This document shows positions 1 through 6,004 of a stretch of DNA of 6,581 nucleotides, piece by piece (position 1 is the first letter of the stretch; each line of letters begins with the position of its first letter). The position numbers and the translations under genes were made by a program. This DNA comes from Lonsdalea quercina subsp. quercina (GTDB lineage Bacteria > Pseudomonadota > Gammaproteobacteria > Enterobacterales > Enterobacteriaceae). The notes below the pieces were generated by a model, which had not been told where the DNA came from, ran no database searches, and was given only the letters and a program-made list of their open reading frames with translations. The stretch covers positions 244,915 to 251,495 of the forward strand of contig NZ_JIBO01000007.1 of NCBI RefSeq assembly GCF_000688655.1, read 5' to 3'.

Positions 1-343
1 TTTCCTGCATACGGATAAGATCCTCATCGCTCCATGCCTGTAACACTGTGCAATGAATTTCGTCGAAGTGGGCTTCCATATCTCCGGCATACTGACTGGT
101 ATAGAACGCATGCGCATCGGGATGTAGTTGGATATCCAGCGCGCGTTCGACGCCATCCAGACGTTGGTGAGCCCCGCCTGACTGTGGCAACCACTGCACC
201 TGTCCGTCGTGCGTAGCGACGATACAGGGCGAGGGAATGCCATACAGCGCTTCAGAGGCGGGCGGATGCCCCGCATGCTCCTGCCAACGACTCACATAGC
301 GCTGGGTAAAATCGGTTAACGCTTGCAGCACCTGTTGATCCAT
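1..343 (-). CDS. syd: Syd, SecY-interacting protein (partial, C-terminus beyond window)
   Basis: Reading the minus strand from the ATG at 343-341 gives 114 residues beginning MDQQVLQALTDFTQRY, still open at the window edge. Segments such as LYGIPSPCI (33-41), VERALDI (65-71), FYTSQYAGDM (80-89) and the following H-F-D-E-I stretch match E. coli Syd as I recall it (181 aa), so roughly the last third is missing. Syd is a small peripheral cytoplasmic protein that binds SecY at the inner membrane and is linked to quality control of the SecYEG translocon. There is an in-frame ATG one codon upstream (346-344). I prefer 343 because the purine-rich AAGAAG just upstream is then about 4 nt from the start rather than 1 nt. 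The gene is divergent from ppnN. Identity is firm; the exact start is not. Confidence 0.93.
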   Translation of the reverse strand, partial: MDQQVLQALTDFTQRYVSRWQEHAGHPPASEALYGIPSPCIVATHDGQVQWLPQSGGAHQRLDGVERALDIQLHPDAHAFYTSQYAGDMEAHFDEIHCTVLQAWSDEDLIRMQE

Positions 344-367
344 CATTCTTCTTTACTCTACCGGTCG

Positions 368-392
368 GGTTACACTACCTCGCATTGTAACC
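368..392. repeat. Perfect inverted repeat in the syd/ppnN intergenic region (operator-like)
   Basis: GGTTACA (368-374) and TGTAACC (386-392) form 7-bp perfect arms around an 11-bp spacer, 25 bp in all. The sequence lies 25 bp upstream of the syd start. On the minus strand the right arm contains TACAAT (389-384), a plausible -10 box for syd, although no good -35 accompanies it. Dyad symmetry of this size suits a dimeric repressor site, but a weak RNA hairpin is also possible. I do not recognise the motif as the site of a named regulator. Confidence 0.45.
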
Positions 393-474
393 TGAGAGTG
401 CGGCCGATCGTCGATAACATCACGGCCAAAATGCGCAACGCCCCGCAGTGTGGACGTCACGGCGCTGTCGAAGA

Positions 475-503
475 TTGGCAAAATGATTAGCGCACGTTAA
501 GGT
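475..503 (+). promoter_or_regulatory. Weak candidate promoter for ppnN
   Basis: TTGGCA (475-480) is a 5/6 match to a sigma-70 -35 box. Seventeen bases later comes TAAGGT (498-503), a poor 3/6 match to a -10 box. It lies about 65 bp before the ppnN start. No better pair was seen in 393-560, but the -10 is weak enough that the true start may be elsewhere. Confidence 0.2.
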
Positions 504-557
504 GAAGAAGCGAGTCAAAAAGTCCGATCAAAGAACCGACGTCATACCCTACGTATC

Positions 558-563
558 AAGGAG
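558..563 (+). promoter_or_regulatory. Strong Shine-Dalgarno fixing the TTG start of ppnN
   Basis: AAGGAG lies 5 nt before a TTG at 569-571. The protein from this TTG begins with the same residues as E. coli PpnN ([12 protein letters not shown]). The next in-frame ATG (599-601, Met11) has no comparable ribosome binding site, so the TTG is the supported start. Confidence 0.8.
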
Positions 564-568
564 CAAAA

Positions 569-1933
569 TTGATTACACATATCAGCCCGCTCGGGTCTAT
601 GGATTTGCTGTCGCAGTTGGAAGTAGACAGGCTCAAAAGTAGCGCCAGCAGCGACCTTTACCGCTTATTTCGTAACTGTTCGCTGGCCGTATTGAACTCC
701 GGCAGCCAGACGGACAACAGTAAAGAATTACTCTCCCGTTTCGAGAGTTTCGACATCAACGTGCTGCGGCGTGAACGCGGCGTGAAGCTTGAATTGGTTA
801 ACCCGCCTGAAGATGCATTTGTGGATGGCCAGCTGATCCGTTCGTTGCAGGCTAACCTGTTCGCCGTCCTGCGCGACATTCTGTTCGTCAACGGTCAAAT
901 CACGCAAACAGGTCAATTTCAAAACCTTGACCTGGAGAATTCGACGCATATCACCAACATCGTCTTTTCCATTCTGCGCAATGCGCGCGCGCTGCACGTG
1001 GGCGAAGAGCCGAACATGGTCGTTTGCTGGGGCGGTCACTCCATCAACGAAAAAGAGTATCTGTACGCCCGCCGGGTGGGCAGCCAGCTGGGGCTGCGCG
1101 AGCTAAATATCTGCACCGGCTGCGGACCCGGCGCGATGGAAGCGCCCATGAAGGGCGCAGCCGTCGGCCATGCGCAACAGCGCTACAAAGACGGCCGTTT
1201 CATCGGCATGACGGAGCCTTCAATCATCGCTGCCGAGCCACCCAATCCGCTGGTCAACGAACTGATCATCATGCCGGATATTGAAAAACGGCTGGAAGCC
1301 TTTGTCCGCATCGGCCATGGGATCATTATTTTCCCGGGCGGCGTCGGCACGGCAGAAGAGTTCCTGTACCTGCTGGGGATCATGATGGATCCTGCCAACA
1401 GCGAACAGGTGCTGCCGATCATCCTCACGGGTCCGGAAGAGAGTGCGGACTATTTCCGGGTGCTTGACGAATTCATCGTCAGTACGCTGGGACGTCAGGC
1501 CCGCCGCTACTACAGCATCATCATCAATGATGCCGCTGAAGTCGCACGCGAGATGAAGAAGTCGATGCCGCTGGTAAAAGAGCATCGCCGTCATACCGGC
1601 GACGCCTATAGCTTCAACTGGTCGCTGCGCATCGCTCCCGACTTGCAGATACCTTTCGTACCCACACATGAAAATATGGCGAATCTGCATCTGCACCCCG
1701 ACCAGCCGACCGAGCAACTTGCCGCCGCGCTGCGCAAGGCGTTCTCCGGCATCGTGGCGGGCAACGTCAAAGAAGGCGGTATTCTGGCCATCGAACAATT
1801 TGGACCCTATAAGCTCGACGGCAATGCGGAAATCATGAAAAACATGGACCGTCTGCTTCAGGGCTTTGTCGCGCAACAGCGTATGAAGCTCCCGGGCAGC
1901 GCCTACATCCCCTGTTATGAAATTTTGACCTGA
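569..1933 (+). CDS. ppnN: PpnN, pyrimidine/purine nucleotide 5'-monophosphate nucleosidase
   Basis: This 454-residue protein has the same length as E. coli PpnN (formerly YgdH) and is collinear with it as recalled. PpnN is a cytosolic, tetrameric enzyme of the LOG (lonely guy) family. It hydrolyses nucleoside monophosphates to the free base and ribose 5-phosphate, and in E. coli (p)ppGpp stimulates it allosterically, which ties salvage to the stringent response. Visible architecture: an N-terminal PpnN-specific domain (about 1-130), the Rossmann-like LOG core (about 145-335) with CWGGHSI (153-159), the glycine-rich [15 protein letters not shown] (182-196) and the signature PGGVGTAEE (256-264) carrying the conserved catalytic-region Glu, then a C-terminal domain (about 340-454). 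The start is TTG with a strong AAGGAG. It was historically mis-annotated as lysine decarboxylase because of the shared Pfam name. No frameshift or missing motif is seen. Confidence 0.96.
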   Translation: MITHISPLGSMDLLSQLEVDRLKSSASSDLYRLFRNCSLAVLNSGSQTDNSKELLSRFESFDINVLRRERGVKLELVNPPEDAFVDGQLIRSLQANLFAVLRDILFVNGQITQTGQFQNLDLENSTHITNIVFSILRNARALHVGEEPNMVVCWGGHSINEKEYLYARRVGSQLGLRELNICTGCGPGAMEAPMKGAAVGHAQQRYKDGRFIGMTEPSIIAAEPPNPLVNELIIMPDIEKRLEAFVRIGHGIIIFPGGVGTAEEFLYLLGIMMDPANSEQVLPIILTGPEESADYFRVLDEFIVSTLGRQARRYYSIIINDAAEVAREMKKSMPLVKEHRRHTGDAYSFNWSLRIAPDLQIPFVPTHENMANLHLHPDQPTEQLAAALRKAFSGIVAGNVKEGGILAIEQFGPYKLDGNAEIMKNMDRLLQGFVAQQRMKLPGSAYIPCYEILT

Positions 1934-1942
1934 CAAGACGTC

Positions 1943-1989
1943 CGCTCTGCCGCTTTCCAGGACTCCTTCGGATGGCGGCAGAGCGCTTT
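1943..1989 (+). terminator. Hairpin after ppnN, probable terminator
   Basis: CGCTCTGCCGC (1943-1953) and GCGGCAGAGCG (1975-1985) are perfect 11-bp arms around a 21-nt loop, starting 10 bp after the ppnN stop. The tract that follows, CTTTATT, is a weak U-run. It may therefore terminate only partly and let some transcription into xni, whose ATG is 21 bp beyond the stem. No separate xni promoter was recognised in the 73-bp gap. Confidence 0.6.
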
Positions 1990-2006
1990 ATTCGCGGAGA
2001 CGAATC

Positions 2007-2771
2007 ATGCCCTTACATCTTTTGATTGTGGATGCGCTGAACCTCATCAGGCGCATCCATGCCGTACAGGGCTCTCCCTGTTTACCTGCCTGTCAGCATG
2101 CCCTGAATCTGCTGTTGCAACACAGCCGACCGACCCATGCCGTCGCCGTCTTCGACGACGAGCAGAGAGCATCCAGTTGGCGGCACCAGCTTTTACCCGA
2201 TTATAAAGCCGGGCGTCCTCCGATGCCGGACTCGCTTCATCAGGAGTTACCGCAAATCAAAGCGGCTTTCCGGGAGCTGGGCGTCGAAAGCTGGCACTCC
2301 CCCGGAGACGAAGCGGATGACTTAGCCGCGACCCTGGCCTGCAAGGTTGCCGCGCTGGGCCACCAGGCTACGATAGTGTCAACGGACAAGGGATATTGTC
2401 AGCTGCTGGCGCCGACGATTCAGATTCGGGATTACTTTCAAAAACGCTGGCTGGATGTGCCCTTTATCCGCCAGGAATTCGGCGTCGCCCCGCAACAACT
2501 CCCTGACTATTGGGGATTGGCGGGAATCAGCAGCAGCAAAATCCCCGGCGTCAGCGGCATCGGCGCAAAAACCGCAGCACAGCTTCTGCAACAAGCGGGA
2601 TCGTTGGAACAACTTTATCAGCAGTTGGAGCAACTGCCGGAGAAGTGGCGTAAAAAGCTGGAACCGCAGCGGGAAGCGGCCTGGATTTGCCGCCAGGTCG
2701 CCACGCTGAAAACCGATCTCACGCTGAACGGCAATTTGCAGCAGCTGCGGCTGACATCGACGGCGGGCTAG
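2007..2771 (+). CDS. xni: Xni (exonuclease IX), flap endonuclease-like protein
   Basis: This 254-residue protein aligns by recall with E. coli Xni/ExoIX (251 aa). It belongs to the FEN family, related to the 5'-nuclease domain of DNA polymerase I, and acts on branched DNA with 5' flaps. Visible features: LLIVDALN at the N-terminus with Asp9, VFDDE (48-52), [10 protein letters not shown] (65-74) in the arch/helical region, the acidic GDEADD (100-105), STDKGY (125-130) with Asp127, and the helix-hairpin-helix-type segment [20 protein letters not shown] (170-189) that binds the duplex. As in E. coli Xni, the set of metal-binding acids looks smaller than in Pol I-type FENs; this is family knowledge plus inspection. 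The start is ATG with GGAGA (1996-2000) 6 nt upstream. The few residues after LQQLRL are an extra tail relative to E. coli. It converges on rlmM, with 18 bp between stops. In K-12, sdaCB separates it from ppnN; that pair is absent here. Confidence 0.95.
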   Translation: MPLHLLIVDALNLIRRIHAVQGSPCLPACQHALNLLLQHSRPTHAVAVFDDEQRASSWRHQLLPDYKAGRPPMPDSLHQELPQIKAAFRELGVESWHSPGDEADDLAATLACKVAALGHQATIVSTDKGYCQLLAPTIQIRDYFQKRWLDVPFIRQEFGVAPQQLPDYWGLAGISSSKIPGVSGIGAKTAAQLLQQAGSLEQLYQQLEQLPEKWRKKLEPQREAAWICRQVATLKTDLTLNGNLQQLRLTSTAG

Positions 2772-2782
2772 TACGCCCGCCG
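2761..2782. terminator. GC-rich hairpin between convergent xni and rlmM
   Basis: CGGCGGGC (2761-2768) and GCCCGCCG (2775-2782) form a perfect 8-bp stem with a 6-nt loop. The left arm and part of the loop lie inside the last xni codons and its stop. Neither strand has a clear U-tract after the stem (CCCTCTCTT follows on the plus strand). It is better read as a symmetric 3'-end structure that may stabilise or pause both transcripts than as a classic intrinsic terminator. Confidence 0.5.
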
Positions 2783-2789
2783 CCCTCTC

Positions 2790-3890
2790 TTAACGCTCGT
2801 CGCGACGGCCGGGTATCGCGGCCCATATACGTCGGGCGTGGATCGTGATTTCCTCACGATCGTGATAGAGCTGTTTGGCATGAGCTTCCGCGTTAATACC
2901 GTTTTCATGCAAACGTTCCATCAACAGCTCCAGATTTTGATTCACTTCCTCGTAGCGCTTTTTCATCGGCAGCTTGAGGTTGAAAATCACTTCACGGCAC
3001 CAGCCTTTCACCAGCCAGTCTGCCATCAGGTTCGTGACCTTGGCAGGTTTCTCTACCATGTCGCACACCAGCCAGTAAACGTTGTTGCGCGGCGGTTCGA
3101 ACCGGAAACCGTCCGCCTGATGGTGAATCACCTGGCCGGTATCCATCAGGCTCTGCGCCATCAGCCCGTTATCCACCGCGTGAACCATCATGCTGCGCTT
3201 GACCAGCTGATAGGTCCAGCCGCCGGGACAGGCGCCTAAATCCACCGCATACATACCGCTGCCCAACCGCTCTTCCCATTCGTCCGCCGGGATAAATACG
3301 TGAAAAGCTTCTTCCAGTTTGAGGGTGGAGCGGCTCGGCGCATCCGCGGGAAACTTAAGCCGCGGGATCCCCATGTAGAACGGAGAGTTGTTGTTGCTGT
3401 AGGAGTAACCGACATAGCAGCAGCCGGGCGCGATAAACAGCACGTGAATCACCGGGCGACCGGGCTTTTCCTGCGGTGACAAGATCTTACTTTCACGCAA
3501 CGCCGCGCGCAGCGGCACGGTGAACTTGCGGCAGAACTTCATCAGTTCCTTGCTTTCATTGGTATCCGGCACCTCGACGCGCAGCTCTCCCGCTCGTTCC
3601 AGCACGCCGGTCAGCATGCCGACGATCGGCGAGATGCGATCTTCCTGCGGCAGATCGCGCAAAAGCTCGCCGCACACCATCATCTGTCGGGCGAAGATCA
3701 GGCTCTTGAACGGTAATTCCTTGATCAGGCGATCGGCATCTTCATATTGATAGCACTCGAAAATGACGTAGCCGCTGTTATCCTTGACCCGCACGAAGCC
3801 GTAAACGTTATACTGCGCGGCTTTATCGGTAATTTCCGCCGCACACTCTTTTTCAAAGCCGGGACGGCAGTACAAAATGACTTTATTCAT
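2790..3890 (-). CDS. rlmM: RlmM, 23S rRNA 2'-O-ribose methyltransferase (C2498)
   Basis: This 366-residue protein has exactly the E. coli RlmM (YgdE) length and is collinear with it. It is a SAM-dependent Rossmann-fold methyltransferase that adds a 2'-O-methyl group to C2498 in the peptidyl-transferase region of 23S rRNA before full subunit assembly. The N-terminal half (about 1-170) holds a ferredoxin-like part and a THUMP RNA-binding domain, ending in [18 protein letters not shown] (157-174). The catalytic half carries [11 protein letters not shown] (216-226, SAM motif I), CDMVEKP (276-282) and [12 protein letters not shown] (304-315). Candidate K-D-K-E catalytic residues are Lys191, Asp277, Lys306 and Glu347; these assignments are inferred from motif position. 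The ATG overlaps the end of ygdD by 8 bp, so translational coupling is likely. It is probably the last gene of a gcvA-ygdD-rlmM transcript. Confidence 0.97.
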   Translation of the reverse strand: MNKVILYCRPGFEKECAAEITDKAAQYNVYGFVRVKDNSGYVIFECYQYEDADRLIKELPFKSLIFARQMMVCGELLRDLPQEDRISPIVGMLTGVLERAGELRVEVPDTNESKELMKFCRKFTVPLRAALRESKILSPQEKPGRPVIHVLFIAPGCCYVGYSYSNNNSPFYMGIPRLKFPADAPSRSTLKLEEAFHVFIPADEWEERLGSGMYAVDLGACPGGWTYQLVKRSMMVHAVDNGLMAQSLMDTGQVIHHQADGFRFEPPRNNVYWLVCDMVEKPAKVTNLMADWLVKGWCREVIFNLKLPMKKRYEEVNQNLELLMERLHENGINAEAHAKQLYHDREEITIHARRIWAAIPGRRDER

Positions 3891-4281
3891 GCGAGTCAGC
3901 CTTTCTTTTCTGGCGCAGAGCGCCTATCAACAACAATAACCAGCCGCCCAGGAAGCAAAAGCCGCCCACCGGCGTAACATAAGCCCACATCCGCAGCTGG
4001 GACAGCGCCAGACAGTACAAGCTGCCGCTAAACAGCACGGTTCCCAGCCCCAGGAGCGCCGCGCTCCAGTAAAACCACACGTTGGCTCGTTGGTTCATAG
4101 CCACACTCAACGCCAGGAGCGCCAGCGTGTGGACAGCCTGATACTGCAGCCCGGTGTGGAGCCAATCCAGTTCGGCCCCGCCGAGCGTACGGCTTAAGAC
4201 ATGAGCGCCGAACGCGCCTAATGCGACATATATAAATCCACTGATGGCCGCAAAGATCAGCATGAAACGGCTATTCATCAT
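3883..4281 (-). CDS. ygdD: YgdD, DUF423 family inner-membrane protein
   Basis: This small protein of 132 residues (131 in E. coli) is very hydrophobic, with four likely membrane helices at about 6-28, 46-62, 68-92 and 98-121. It has a basic C-terminal tail, [10 protein letters not shown]. Recognisable family stretches are GAFGAHVL (22-29), [13 protein letters not shown] (43-55), [11 protein letters not shown] (83-93) and TPVGG (103-107). The molecular function of DUF423 proteins is not known to me. Two adjacent in-frame ATGs (4281-4279 and 4278-4276) are possible starts; the second gives exactly the E. coli length, while GGA in GGATAACG is better spaced (5 nt) for the first. It lies 49 bp after gcvA with no terminator and overlaps rlmM by 8 bp, so co-transcription is likely. 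Confidence 0.93.
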   Translation of the reverse strand: MMNSRFMLIFAAISGFIYVALGAFGAHVLSRTLGGAELDWLHTGLQYQAVHTLALLALSVAMNQRANVWFYWSAALLGLGTVLFSGSLYCLALSQLRMWAYVTPVGGFCFLGGWLLLLIGALRQKRKADSHE

Positions 4282-4330
4282 CGTTATCCATTTTCTTTTG
4301 AGGTAAACAAAGTGCTTGAATCCCGAAGAT

Positions 4331-5260
4331 TCAGCGCGAGCCGCTGTCGTAGCGGAAGCGGAATTTCTCCTGTTCGCTCGCCGCGCGCGCCAGTATCCAC
4401 TGGCGAAAGGCGGCTATTTTACCCAGTTCTGCCTGACTGTCATGACATACCAGATAAAAAGCGTTTTTACTGACCAGCACATCGTTGAACGGACAGACCA
4501 ATCTGCCCGCTTCAATTTCCGTCTGCGCCATTACATTATTAGCTAGCGCGATCCCCTGACCGTGTATTGCCGCCTGTAACACCATTGCGCTATGGCTGAA
4601 GATCGGCCCTTGTTGAACGTTGATCTGCTGAACGCCCAATTGCCGCGTATAAGTCAGCCAGTCACGACGGGAAGCATCATGCAATAAAGTATGGCGAACC
4701 AAATCCGCCGGCACATTTAGCGCATGCTCTCCGGTCAGCAGTTGAGGGGCGCAAACGGGCAGTAAATACTCGGCGTAGAGTTTCTCCACCCTCAGTCCCG
4801 GCCAGTTGCCGCGGCCATAAAAAATCGCTACGTCCACATCATCCGCCAGACGATGATCTTCTTCACGCGAGACCGCCTGAATTCGGACATCGATGCCCGG
4901 ATATTCCGCGTTAAAACTGGACAGCCGAGGCACAAGCCAATGGATGGCGAAACTCGGCAGCATGCTCACCGTCAACGCCCCTTTGGCGCTGCGCGCCTGC
5001 AGCTTGCGAGTGGCGTCGTTCAAGGCCAGGAAGATTTCTTTGATATCTAGAAAATAGCTCTGCCCTTCCTCCGTCAACAGCAGTGAACGATTGCGACGAC
5101 GAAATAATTTCAGGCCGAGAAAATCTTCCAGGGATTTGATTTGATGGCTCACCGCTGCCTGAGTCACAAACAACTCTTCAGCTGCTTTGGTAAAACTCAG
5201 GTGGCGGGCGGCCGCATCAAACACGCGCAACGCATTAAGAGGGGGTAGTCGTTTTGACAT
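4331..5260 (-). CDS. gcvA: GcvA, LysR-type regulator of the glycine cleavage system
   Basis: This 309-residue LysR-family protein is nearly identical to E. coli GcvA (305 aa) over most of its length. The winged helix-turn-helix occupies about residues 8-66, with the HTH at 23-42 (FTKAAEELF...VSHQIK) and the LysR signature FLGLKLFRRRNRSLLLTEEG (47-66). The effector/co-regulator domain runs from about 94 to 300, including SLLPSFAIHWLVPRL-like and YGRGNWPGLRVEKLY segments. In E. coli, GcvA activates gcvTHP when glycine is present, represses it with GcvR when glycine is scarce, activates gcvB, and represses its own gene. The C-terminus ends RYDSGSR, a few residues longer than in E. coli. No strong Shine-Dalgarno precedes the ATG, which suggests low expression. 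It is divergent from gcvB and likely co-transcribed with ygdD and rlmM downstream. Confidence 0.97.
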   Translation of the reverse strand: MSKRLPPLNALRVFDAAARHLSFTKAAEELFVTQAAVSHQIKSLEDFLGLKLFRRRNRSLLLTEEGQSYFLDIKEIFLALNDATRKLQARSAKGALTVSMLPSFAIHWLVPRLSSFNAEYPGIDVRIQAVSREEDHRLADDVDVAIFYGRGNWPGLRVEKLYAEYLLPVCAPQLLTGEHALNVPADLVRHTLLHDASRRDWLTYTRQLGVQQINVQQGPIFSHSAMVLQAAIHGQGIALANNVMAQTEIEAGRLVCPFNDVLVSKNAFYLVCHDSQAELGKIAAFRQWILARAASEQEKFRFRYDSGSR

Positions 5261-5313
5261 AGATCGGATTCTTGGCTCAAGCCTGTCAGCGCGGGTCTGA
5301 CGTATGGTAAGTC

Positions 5314-5318
5314 ATTAG
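5314..5318 (-). promoter_or_regulatory. Candidate GcvA-binding motif
   Basis: ATTAG on the plus strand reads CTAAT on the minus strand, the short core reported for GcvA sites. It lies at about -72 to -68 relative to the predicted gcvB start, within the region where GcvA protects gcvB DNA in E. coli, and just inside the gcvA leader, which fits autoregulation. A second ATTAG at 5377-5381 overlaps the gcvB -10 and may be chance. Five-base motifs are weak evidence on their own. Confidence 0.4.
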
Positions 5319-5335
5319 TTTTTTTAATCCGAGAC

Positions 5336-5341
5336 ATTATA
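5336..5341 (-). promoter_or_regulatory. gcvA promoter -10 box
   Basis: The plus strand ATTATA reads TATAAT on the minus strand, a perfect -10 consensus. It predicts transcription starting near 5329, a leader of about 70 nt before the gcvA ATG. The correctly spaced -35 (TGGTGC, 5364-5359) is poor, consistent with weak basal expression. The -10 lies 9 bp from the gcvB -35, so the two polymerase footprints must overlap. Confidence 0.6.
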
Positions 5342-5350
5342 AATTGTCCG

Positions 5351-5379
5351 TTGAGGATGCACCAGCAAATACCTATATT
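5351..5379 (+). promoter_or_regulatory. gcvB promoter
   Basis: TTGAGG (-35, 5351-5356), a 17-bp spacer and TATATT (-10, 5374-5379) lie 6 nt before the conserved GcvB 5' end ACTTCCTGAG at 5386. Spacing is ideal for sigma-70. The promoter diverges from and overlaps that of gcvA, so GcvA bound between them can act on both. Confidence 0.75.
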
Positions 5380-5484
5380 AGCGCCACTTCCTGAGTCGGA
5401 ACGAAAAGTGCGGAGGGATGACCGAAGTACTTTTGACTTGTGGATGTGATGTTGTGTTTGCTATTTACCGTCTGGATTTCAGAC

Positions 5485-5505
5485 AAGGTAGCTCTGCTAC
5501 CTTTT
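5485..5505 (+). terminator. Internal GcvB stem-loop / early terminator
   Basis: An 8-bp perfect stem AAGGTAGC/GCTACCTT with a TCT loop ends in a short T-run. In E. coli the equivalent hairpin acts as a first terminator giving a GcvB species of about 134 nt. Here only four Ts are present, two of them inside the stem, so early termination may be less efficient. Confidence 0.55.
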
Positions 5506-5545
5506 CATTTCCTGTTTTCCCTGTCTATTCACAAGATTGTGTAGG

Positions 5546-5573
5546 GCACCGCAAGATTGCGGTGCTTTTTTTT
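5546..5573 (+). terminator. Rho-independent terminator of GcvB
   Basis: GCACCGC (5546-5552), loop AAGATT and GCGGTGC (5559-5565) form a perfect 7-bp GC-rich stem followed directly by eight Ts (5566-5573). The poly-U tail also provides the Hfq-binding 3' end expected for GcvB. Confidence 0.95.
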
Positions 5574-5599
5574 GTTGATACGAATAGTGTCAGACGGGG

Positions 5600-5821
5600 T
5601 TATTTCACTTCTGTCATCTGTTTCACATCGGAACGGTTGATCTGCTGTTCGTGACCAAAAGCGTCGGTATAGCTGATCAGGCCGGTATCATTATCCACTT
5701 TCGGTTTGCCATCCGAGATGATCGTCCGTCCGTCGTTGGTATGCAAAACATAGTTGCTGGAGCAGGCCACCAACGAAAAGGCCATGACAATGGCCGCAAT
5801 GATTGATATTTTATTCTTCAT
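5600..5821 (-). CDS. ygdI: YgdI, small YgdI/YgdR-family (DUF903) lipoprotein
   Basis: This 73-residue protein matches E. coli YgdI (75 aa) through NYVLHTNDGRTIISDGKP (23-40), DNDTG (43-47) and QQINRSDVKQM. It has a lipoprotein signal peptide: Lys at 2 and 4, a hydrophobic stretch from about 5 to 18, and lipobox L-V-A-C with Cys20 as the lipidation site. Ser at +2 predicts sorting to the outer membrane. The mature part is a single small SH3-like domain; its function is unknown to me. The start is ATG with CGGAG (5832-5828) 6 nt upstream. It faces gcvB, with 26 bp between the GcvB end and this stop codon. The AT-rich stretch upstream (5836-5880) is a likely promoter region, but I could not pick a single convincing -35/-10 pair. 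Confidence 0.94.
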   Translation of the reverse strand: MKNKISIIAAIVMAFSLVACSSNYVLHTNDGRTIISDGKPKVDNDTGLISYTDAFGHEQQINRSDVKQMTEVK

Positions 5822-5928
5822 ATTACACTCCGAGTAGTTTTATAAGTTTAATATCTTCTATTGAACGCCATTAAATTCCACAACTTGACACTACTAAGCG
5901 TAGCAACCCGCCCGATTTTTTCCACCGA

Positions 5929-5991
5929 TAAGGGGTAAGTATTGTCCGAAACTTGTCTAACCCTGAAAAATGGGACAGGATCTGCCCCTTA
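5929..5991 (+). repeat. Symmetric imperfect inverted repeat in the csdA leader
   Basis: TAAGGGG (5929-5935) pairs with CCCCTTA (5985-5991), and TGTCC (5943-5947) with GGACA (5973-5977); both pairs are centred on 5960. With the pairs and G-U wobbles in between, the RNA could form a 19-bp interrupted stem (5929-5947 with 5973-5991: 14 Watson-Crick, 3 G-U, 2 mismatches) around a 25-nt loop. The 3' arm ends 2 nt before the csdA Shine-Dalgarno (AGAGGA, 5994-5999). No T-run follows, so it is not an intrinsic terminator. It could be a leader structure, a protein-binding dyad or a small palindromic mobile repeat. Confidence 0.6.
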
Positions 5992-6004
5992 ACAGAGGAC
6001 AGTC

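Larger units (their letters stand above)
5386..5573 (+). ncRNA. gcvB: GcvB, Hfq-dependent regulatory small RNA
   Basis: This 188-nt RNA is recognised by its position (divergent from gcvA, convergent with ygdI) and by conserved blocks: 5' end ACTTCCTGAG (5386-5395), the stem AAAAGT/ACTTTT (5404-5409 with 5429-5434), the G/U-rich single-stranded R1 TGTGGATGTGATGTTGTGTTTG (5439-5460, given with neighbours), stem GTCTG/CAGAC (5470-5474 with 5480-5484), stem AAGGTAGC/GCTACCTT (5485-5492 with 5496-5503), the pyrimidine-rich TTCCTGTTTTCCCTGTC region, and a terminal hairpin with U8. In E. coli and Salmonella, GcvB pairs through R1 with C/A-rich sites near the starts of many transporter and amino-acid mRNAs (dppA, oppA, gltI and others), usually repressing them. 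Compared with my recollection of E. coli GcvB (about 205 nt), the first stem-loop and R1 are shorter. Confidence 0.95.

Noticed and set aside
1220..1936. 238-codon minus-strand frame antisense to ppnN
   Set aside because: It lies entirely within a clearly conserved gene. Its translation has no recognisable domain, and it looks like a by-product of ppnN codon usage.
2841..2866. 8-bp inverted repeat GATCGTGA/TCACGATC plus a GATCGTGAT direct repeat near the rlmM 3' end
   Set aside because: It falls in the conserved coding motif around HDREEITIH, so the repeats are explained by codons for a repetitive D/E/I/H segment. No regulatory position makes sense.
2838..3239. 133-codon plus-strand frame antisense to rlmM
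   Set aside because: It is fully inside rlmM, which is collinear with its orthologue. The translation is His/Gln/Val-rich and resembles no known family.
5418..5654. Plus-strand 78-codon frame beginning inside GcvB with GGAGGG directly before its ATG
   Set aside because: The purine run abuts the ATG with no spacer, and the frame runs through the GcvB terminator and into antisense of ygdI. The predicted peptide has no recognisable family features. A dual-function sRNA is not supported.
5885..5890. Perfect TTGACA -35 box upstream of csdA
   Set aside because: No acceptable -10 hexamer occurs 15-19 bp downstream (the region is GC-rich), so I did not call a promoter from it.
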